The position numbers were made by a program, and so were the translations under genes. DNA of 64,000 bases, taken from contig JAXRKP010000693.1 in NCBI GenBank assembly GCA_037039925.1, forward strand, positions 150,001 through 214,000, written 5' to 3'. Positions 14,211 through 23,500 of this stretch are shown piece after piece (positions within the stretch are counted from its first letter, which is position 1; each line of letters begins with the position of its first letter). The notes under the pieces were generated by a model. It saw only the letters and a program-made list of their open reading frames with translations. It searched no databases and was not told the origin of the DNA. The DNA comes from Doris montereyensis. Taxonomy: Eukaryota > Mollusca > Gastropoda > Nudibranchia > Dorididae.

Positions 14211-14376
14211 ATACACCTGTATGTCTATTCATCTATTTATAACTATTAGTTGGTCTGTCACTCTTCTTATTTGTTGTATTTGTATATTTCCCCATTCATT
14301 TTGTCTTCAATACTGAGGACATAACAGAAATCTACAAGTCTTGTCATTTATAATACTATACTACTGAAAGGAAGCA
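14191..14376 (+). promoter_or_regulatory. Upstream region of the RacA-like gene, 5' UTR or promoter not resolved
   Basis: AT-rich sequence between the (ATCT)n tract and the start codon. No clear TATA box or initiator can be named. The first untranslated exon could lie here or further upstream. Confidence 0.3.
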
Positions 14377-14559
14377 ATGGAAAATCTCAAAGTTGTGGTC
14401 GTCGGAGACGGAGCTGTAGGAAAGAGCTGCTTGCTTATCTCTTACACCACCAATGCGTTTCCCAGTGAGTATGTGCCAACAGTTTTTGACAACTACAGCA
14501 ATAACATGATTGTTGGAGGAAAACCCTATAACATTGCCTTCTGGGACACTGCAGGTCAA
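14377..14559 (+). CDS. RacA-like gene, coding exon 1
   Basis: Start at the first ATG of the open frame ([17 protein letters not shown]). It encodes 61 residues: beta-1, the P-loop, switch I and the switch II start DTAGQ. The exon ends in phase 0 right after the Q of DTAGQ, at donor GTGAGT. The reading frame is intact. Confidence 0.93.
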
Positions 14560-17500
14560 GTGAGTACAGTATTACATCATTAGCTTCTTGCCTAGTGTTT
14601 TCACATTGATATTATCTGGACTACCGTGTCCCCTAAAAAACCTGGTGTATATAGGTGCTGTAAATATCTATATATAGATATGATAAACATACATCATATA
14701 TATATATAAAATGCATTTAATGTTTATGCTTATCGTAGAAATAGTTTCATGCTTTTAACACTGTTTATGTGTGTTTTTGTATATTATATTATTATTTGTG
14801 CCAAGACTATTGAATCTCAGGGAGATAGATTTAAGATTTATATTACAGGAAGTTCTACTTCTGTGAGACATAATTTTTTCATTATAAATAATTTAACGAT
14901 CAAATTATTGAATAATTTACTGTTGAAAAACATTATGCAAACAGTATTAATTCTTTTAAAGATACCATCAGTATAGAGCTCTATTGTTTAATTTTTTTGT
15001 ATGATGAATTAAATGTGCATTGTTCTTATTGACTACTGTATGTTCAATTAATTTTAAAACTTCATGATTGTAGATGTATGGGGCATTTAAAGGTCAAATG
15101 ACCTATTTATATATATCCCTCTGGCAAGATATGATATAACATGATATTGTGTTTGTACACATGCCAAAAATATTGATCCTTTCTTTAAAATATGTTCCAT
15201 CACCAGGAGGACTATGACCGTCTCACGACCTCTTTCCTACCCTCAAACGGACATTTTCTTGATATGCTTTTTCTGTTGACAGGCCAATAAGTTTGGAAAA
15301 TATCAAGACGAAATGGATTCCAGAGTGCAGCATCATTGCCCAGACACCCCAATTATTATAGCCTGTAAAACAGGTATGAAAGAGAAGAATGTTTTTGCAT
15401 TGCCTTCTCGCTTTGTGATGATTTTATGGTACTTTCTGAACGCAAAATTTGTTTTAAATTGAGCTGGAGGGGGACTTGATAGTCCAGAGGCAAATGTTGA
15501 CGTCTCAATCCAGGTCGTCGTTTGATCCCCGCAATCGGTTGAGTTTTTTGCAAGTTTTATCACATAAAATCAATACCCCCCCCCCCCCCCCCCCCCCTGT
15601 CCAGGTGGGTGGATTGACACCTAGTTTCATCGGAGACGAACGATAACAAGGAGGTTCCATATGCAAATTACAACACTGTGCATGTTAAAGATCCCTTGGC
15701 TGTTTACAAGGCCGTCTGGGCAAGTTAAAAATCCTACCGAAGGCCCATGGAATCACATTGGTTGTGGATGTGGGTAAATTAAGTCAAATTCAAAACAAAA
15801 AAAATTCATTCTTCAATTGTTTTGCCATGAGTACGGGATTCTAAACAACTTTTTTTAAAAATTGTTAAGAACAGTGAAAGAGCGAGAAGATTATTGCGAT
15901 TTAATTTAGATACGATTGTGTTGAATCCAGAAAAAATTACAAAAAGAATACTGTTATAAATGTGAATGTAAAGAAAATATGTATATAAATCATTTTCATT
16001 TCTTCCCAGACTTGAGGTCAGGCTCTTCCGAGATGGTGTCTTACAATCAAGGGATGAAGCTTGCATCTGAAATGAGTGCCACTTATTGTGAAACTAGTGC
16101 CCTTACTCAGGAAGGGCTAAAAGAATGCTTTGAGCATGCAGTAAGTTGACTCCTTTCTATCAATTGACATGTTTGAGTTTTTACTTCATTTTATTACTTA
16201 GTGGCATAGGTGGCCTAGTGGTTAGAGTTGCCTTGCTTGGAATCAAGAAGTTTTGGGTTCAAATGCTAGTAATGCGAGATCTGATGTTGTGTTCCTTTGG
16301 AAAGACACTTAAAATGCATTCCTACCACCCAAACCAGGTGCAATATAGGTACATGTATCAGGACCAGTTTAGGAGTAAAAACTTTCAGCAGTCTAGAGTC
16401 CTATGCAGGAGGTGATGGTTATCACCTGTTCCTCTTCACGCTATGGAAACTGGGATAAGATTGGGCTTGCCTTAAAAGGATTTTACTTAGTTTATTCTAT
16501 GCTTCATTGGTCCCTCATATACGTTTTGTTTCTTTTGTCAACCAGCTTGCATTTTCCTCGCATCTTCGTATTCTTCTTTACAGTAACTGACTAACTCAAT
16601 TGTTTTATAATTGTGAAATCCATTTACTGTAAATCATATTTTAAACTTTAAGGGTTGCATATATGAGTTTGTTCTTTAAATGTTTTATGTAGAATATCTC
16701 TGTTGTTTAATACCTGTTGGCAGTTGTTCCACTAGGGTGCGGGTGGTTGGCTGGTGGTACTGGTAGGTGCTACTTCTTTCCTTCCCTTCTTTCATTTATC
16801 TTTCATTTTGCTTTTTCATCTTAATTCACCCTGAGACCACCGCAATGGTTCATACACAGTCTGATCTGGCTGTTCTTGTACTCAGTTCAAGTTGATCTGA
16901 TGGGATATTAAACTGACAATTAGCCACTAATTATGGCTTGAAACAAATAGTTATATATATTTCATTCCTTGCTCTTTTTCCTTCCAAACGCATCCATTTT
17001 AATTGTTCCTTGTTGGTTTAAGTACATGTATATGTACTTCCTCGTGTATATGTGTAATTATTTCACGTAGTTACATAACAGAGTTCACATTCTCTTTTAT
17101 ACTTTTTCCTCTGTAACTTTTCAGGTCAGCGTGGTCATATCAGCACCAAAACCCACCATGGCTTTTTTCGGCAAAAGGAAGTCCAAATCCAAACGTCAAT
17201 CCGTTGTTCGAGTTCCACCAGTCATGCCTCCTGCAGGTGATTTGCACTGACCTTGACTTTATCAAAGCCAGATTTTATTTTATGCACAGTAGTTGCTGGA
17301 TAAATGTATGCACGACTTTGAGCGCCAGAAAAATCATGCTTTTATGCATACTAATATAACGATGTGTTTATGGGAATTAAATTAGAAATAACTCATGTTA
17401 TGCACAATATCTACAGCTAAAATGGTGTCATGTAATTTTTATTGATTATTTTCCTCTAACTACACTTACCTTGAATTAAATTAGAAATAACTCATGTTAT

Positions 17501-20500
17501 GCAGAATATCTACAGCTAAATGGTGTCATAGTAATTTTATTGATTATTTTCCTCTAACTACACTAACCTTAAATTAAATTTGAGAGCCAATCTTGAAGGC
17601 CTTTCAACTTTAAGCCCCGCCTCACATCCTTTTACTCTCTCTCTCTCTCAGCCGCATGTATGTATCACCTGTCACCTAGCCTAGTAGGCCATATTCAATT
17701 CCATTGATTGTATTCTTCCTTCACTGTGGCAGTAATCATATCATAGTTTATTGTCTCAATCCTATGCATTGAGATATTTTAAACTTGTAATCGTTAGTTT
17801 ACGATCCAAAGAATAAAGTCTGGACAACCAGTCTTTCATCGTTGGGAAATCACATCAGCTATGAGTGGGATAGATATTGCAGGCTAGACTTGACATAGGA
17901 CTGTGTGACACCTTTTTTGGTTGTGCTCGGGTAGTCAACAAAGCTAGACACGCCAGCGTGCCTTTATGTGTGCCATCTGTGTCCTTACATACAGTTATTA
18001 CGTAGAAAAATTTGGTCAGCAGAGACGTAGACATGCGTTTATACAGAGTATGCGTTTATGCAGTGTGCTTTTACCCGACAACTACTGTACCAAAGTTTTT
18101 TGGTGCCATTTAGATGGTTACTGTCTGCTAATGGGCGCATCAAAGCTTAAAACTGTAGGGAAGATTTTGATTGGAACGTTTTTAATCATTGCTTATAGTA
18201 CATTTTAAAATGCTAAAGGACTTGGAGAGCTTAACCTACAGCATGTTGGCATAAAACCTTTAGTCGTGAGCTTTTTGTCAGAGAGAGACAGACAGACAGA
18301 CAGAGATATCCAAAGGGGTAGAGACAGAGTCAGAGACACAGACAGATAGACCAACAGAGAAAGAAATGTCTTAGTTTTTGATTTGCTGTGTAGGATATTT
18401 TAGTTGGGTCCACACACAAAGTATGATCGATCAGTACGGTCAATGAAATAGTATCAGTGGCATCATTTAGAAGATGAACAAAGGAAATTTTGTTCAATTG
18501 ATTACATGATACTTGTACTTAAGTAGAGTTATAGACATGAAAACAAGCTATTTACTATATTTGTACAAAATTTCAGCTCTATTGGTCACTTGTTGATAAA
18601 ATCAGGAGACGTGATAAAAAAGTGTGAGTTCTTTTATTATATTAGACGAGAATAAGATCCCAAAACAAATTCTAATCTTATTTTCAATTTTCTTTTTCTT
18701 TCTTTTAATCTGAGATGAAATTTCAAGGTCGATTTCTGTGTGTGTCATTTTCTCTAGGTAGGCTCCATGGATAGAGGTAGAAACATCGACGTTTGCTGAT
18801 GACTGGTACAGAGCTCTACAAGATCCAAAGTTTCACGATGTAACTTTGTATTGGAGGAAGGAAGAGGCGGTTGCATGCTCACAGTCTTGTTCTATGTGCA
18901 TCCAGTTCTTTCTTCGAAGCTCATTATCGTCTCACAATCATGGTGAGTATTTTCTTTGTTTTATTTATATTAAAAATTTAATGTAAGCCTATTTGTGCTT
19001 TTTGGCATAGAACGATTTTATCACCAAAATTATTTTTTTTTGCGAAAATTAAAAGAAATACAAATACAGCTAATTTAGAGGTGCATAAGATAGGCAAGCG
19101 GCTTGCTTACACTTTATAAGCACATCGTTTCATGAAGCATGGAAGCGCTAGGCAAGTGGCATGTTAGCAAAAGCAAGCACACTGCAAGACTGTCTTATTC
19201 ACGGAAAAAAAGCAAAACGTGGCGCCCTCACTGCTCAAGATGTTGAATCGTATCGATAATTTAATATAAACCTCCGTTTTGGGTGTAGATATACATAATC
19301 TAAAGGACAATAGTTCCAAGCATTATCTTCTTGCCAGTTTTTTAAAATCATTTGATTTAATAACATGTAAATGTAGCAACAGATTGTTTGAGAATCAGAC
19401 GCCTTTTGATTTGAAATATGAAATTTGATAGATAAATTATGATAGCATGGGTTTCATATTGACAAACGAATTTCTTGTATTGTGGTTTAATGTTCGTTTG
19501 ATGAAGCGTGATGTAATGTTCATATGGATAAAAAGTGTGATGTAATGTTCATATGGATAAAAAGTGTGATGTAATGTTCATTTGGATAAAAAGTGTGATG
19601 TAATGTTCATATGGATAAAAAGTGTGATGTAATGTTCATGTGGATAAAAAGTGTGATGTAATGTTCATATGGATAAAAAGTGTGATGTAATGTTCATTTG
19701 GATAAAAAGTGTGATGTAATGTTCATTTGGATAAAAAGTGTAATGTTCATTTGGATAAAAGTGTGATGTAATGTTTATTTGTAACAAAAAGCATGATGTA
19801 ATGTTCATTTCAAATTAAAGGCTTGATGTAATGTTTATTTGGAATAAAAAAATCGTTGATGTAATGTTCATTTGGAATAAAAAACACGATGTCATGTTCA
19901 TTTGGAATAAAAAAACACGATGTCATGTTGATTTGGAATAAAAAAACACGATGTAATGTTCATTTGGAATAAAAAAACATGATGTAATGTTCATTTGGAA
20001 TAAAAGTGACGTAATGTTCATTTGGAATAAAAAAAGTGATGTAATGTTCATTTGGAATAAAAAGCGTAATGTAATGTTCATTTGGAATAAAAAGCATAAT
20101 GTTCATTTGGAACAAAAGCGTAATGTAATGTTCATTTGGAATAAAAAGCATAATGTTCATTTGGAATAAAAAGCGTAATGTTTATTTAGAATAAAAAGTG
20201 TGACGTAATGTTCATTTGAAATACATTCATGACTTTCAATCAGAACTGAATTTATCATCCATCATCAATTTGTTGGGATAAAAACTTTAACTGGCACGAT
20301 ATATGTAACTGTAACTCTGGTTATCAGCTATGTGAATTAGATTGAAGTTTACTGAGAATACGGGGGACTCAGTAGTCCAGAGGCAAAGTGTCGGCCTCTC
20401 AACCAAAGGCAGTGGGCTCGAGCCTCGCCAGCGGTTCAAAAATGTTCTCGAGTTTTTTCAAGCAAGATCTACCCCCTTGGTCCCGGTAGGTGGATCGACA

Positions 20501-23500
20501 CCTAGTCCCATCAGAGATGGACAATAAAAAGGAAGTCCCGTGTTCACATCATAACACTTTGTGCATCGTTAAACATCCCTTGGCTGTTTACAGGACAGTC
20601 CAGGCAATATTAAAGTCCTACTAAAAACCCCGAAATCACCTTTGTTGTGGATGTGGATAAATCAAAAAATAAAAAATCTGAGAATACAAGTAATGAAATT
20701 GTTTGCTTACGATTATGTCGTGAATGAGATATTGTGATATTGACTTTATGCCTTTGCAGAGCTCACAGCAACAGGAGTTGAATGACATCGAAGGATTTTC
20801 AAGAGAAGAACTCATGAATGGAAGTGTGGAAGGTAAATACAATTTGCATGTGTATATGAATCGTATCTTCGTGTGTCTGAAATGAATGGCATGTTAGATA
20901 ATCCTAGGGAATAAAAAAAAGGGATGTCATGCTTCCTGAAAAGTCCGAAGTGATATGAGGAAAATACATCATGTTTACAGCTGTTTGAAACTTGAATTTC
21001 CAAAGCCAGTTGTGCCAAAGTCCATGATTTTTGGGTGTTTGTCTCCAAATGACGTAATTGTGGCTTAGGCACACTATTGAAATGACCCTTCAATTGAAAA
21101 AGCAAAAGCATTTGTTTAGACATAATGGGTATTCTGTTAATCCGTTGTTATTGAAAGATAAATCCTTCATCACAATGGCATGTACATGTATATTTGAATC
21201 AGTTAAAAATTATTGTTTGAACTGACTTTAATTCCCATCCTCATGAAATCAATACCTTGTTACATACGCCTTGTGTCACGGATCCTTTACAAGATGTAGT
21301 TACATGTATAAACTAATGAATCGATCAACACCTAGCCCTTACATTGTTAAGTAAGTAAAGTTCCTTCAAGGCCATTAAGGCTCATAGAGCTGAGCTTATC
21401 TCATTTTCAATAGCGTGAAGTGGAACAGGTGACAATAATGACCTCCTGGCCAGGACGCTGATCTGACGTAGATTTTTACACCCAAGCTGGTGCCTGTACC
21501 TATTTACACCTGGGTAGAGTGGGGGAAATGCGTGTTAAGTGTCTTTCTCAAGGAACACAATGTCGGAGCTGGCTTTGCTAGGATTCGAACTCAGGACCTC
21601 ATGATCCCCAGTCCGGCAGCCTAACCGCTCGGCCACTGGCGCCACTTTTACTGATATTATAACAATGAACAATTATGAAGATTCTCATTATTACCTCACT
21701 ACGGGAGAAAGATATGGAGGAAGCATTTGGAAAAACAATGATAGAGGCAGGAAGAAGGAACAGGATAGGGAGACGTGCTTCAGAGGTGCTGTCAGGGATG
21801 CAGCGTCTTATGGGCTATGTAATTAATGATGATGATGAAGACGATGATGATGATTTCACTTATTTCTTTGGTTAGAATAGCAAACAAATTTTCATAGGGA
21901 ACATATGTAATTCATTGACATATTTTTCCTCCAGGTATCAGCTCTGTGCATGAATCTGATAACGGCTCTGAAAAGGAAACAATTATTGAGCTTAAATCTG
22001 ACATAAAGGCCAAAACCTTTGTTAGGGTTTTGGAATTCCTGTATACAGGTGAGACATAAATAAAGAGCAATAAGATTTGTCAGAAATTTCTTCAACGTTC
22101 ATTTTAGATTTCTCTCAAAAGGTAAAAATAATAATTTAGAATTCATTTTTACCAAAATGTCGGAGGCGGTCGACTGGAAGCTGCTGGTAGGTCCTATTTC
22201 TTTCCTTTCGCTCTTTCACTTCACCTGTTTTTTCATCTTGCTGTTTCCTGTTAATTCACCCTGAGAATACTGCATATGGTGGACAAGGTAAACTTACAAT
22301 AAAACAAACAAACAAGCAAACGAAGAATCTCATTGCATGTTGATGTTCCTAAAATAAAGGTTTTCAGTTCCATCTGAGGTATGAAAGAATAGAGTGACTT
22401 GTTATGAAAATCAAAGGTTGTTCCTTAAGGGATGACTACACCCAAGACCACAAATCCTTAATTAATAATATTTGACATGTCGACAGTGAAAGTGGCAAAG
22501 GTATTTTTACAATTACAATGAACCTTATGTTTTTTAATACGTTAAGGAAGATCCCTTTGTCTTTTCCATAAATCCAATCCAGGTTAAGGAAGATCATTTG
22601 TTTGTCTTTTCTATAAATCCAATCCAGGTTAAGGAAGATCCCTTCTTTGTCTTTTCCATAAATCCAATCCAAGTTAAGGATAATCTCCTTTTTGTCTTTC
22701 CATAAATCCAATCTAGGTATTCCACGGCTTCAGGAGGATGCGGCCGAAGAAGAGTTGCAGGACCTGAAGCGATTGGCATCCACATTCAAACTCCCATACC
22801 TGAAAACCATCTGTGATAATATTAGTCAAGAAGAAGATTTCCTTAACCCTAGTATTGGAACCTATCTGAATGATGAAACCGGCACAAAAATTAAATCTTT
22901 ATTCTTCAATCAACCCAAACATGCAGATGTGGTTTTCAATGTTGAAGGTTTGTTTGAAATACTTATAATTGTATAACGTTGGGGTGGGGGGGGGGGAGTT
23001 CAGCCTCATGGATTGTGATAGATTTGTTGTTTGTTTTGGTGTCGTCACGTTATATACATAACTATTTTGCAAACATGTATGATGGAGTCAGGCATGCAAG
23101 GGAAGTAACACATCAACTTACCAAGATTTTTTGAGGGGAAGGTAGGAGGGAGAGATTATTGTGTTTTGTTTAGTTCCTTCTTTTTTTGTAATTCAATAAT
23201 TACGCATTTTCTTTTATTTATTAAAGGTTGATGTGTTATTTAATTGCAATGTCAGACACCCCAGCATTGTACGTAGCTTCCTTGAATTAGAATAAGATTC
23301 ACACATTTTCCATGATCTTTACCATAAATTGAATTTATGTATTTATGTATTCTTTTACTTGTTTCTCGGTCAGATATGCGAGTGTATGCCCACAGAGTCA
23401 TTTTGAGCACAAGAAGTAATGTGATGGCTGCAATGTTTTCTGAAATTTCTTAGAAAGCCGATCTGGAAAACGGACAGAGGTGAGAACTTGTTTGTATAGA

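Noticed and set aside
14377..14583. Stand-alone short Rac protein
   Set aside because: The open frame stops in intron 1; GTGAGT follows DTAGQ and the G domain continues in later exons.
21590..21642. Free-standing tRNA gene on the - strand
   Set aside because: The tRNA-like head is followed by the common body of SINE family 2, seen at five places.
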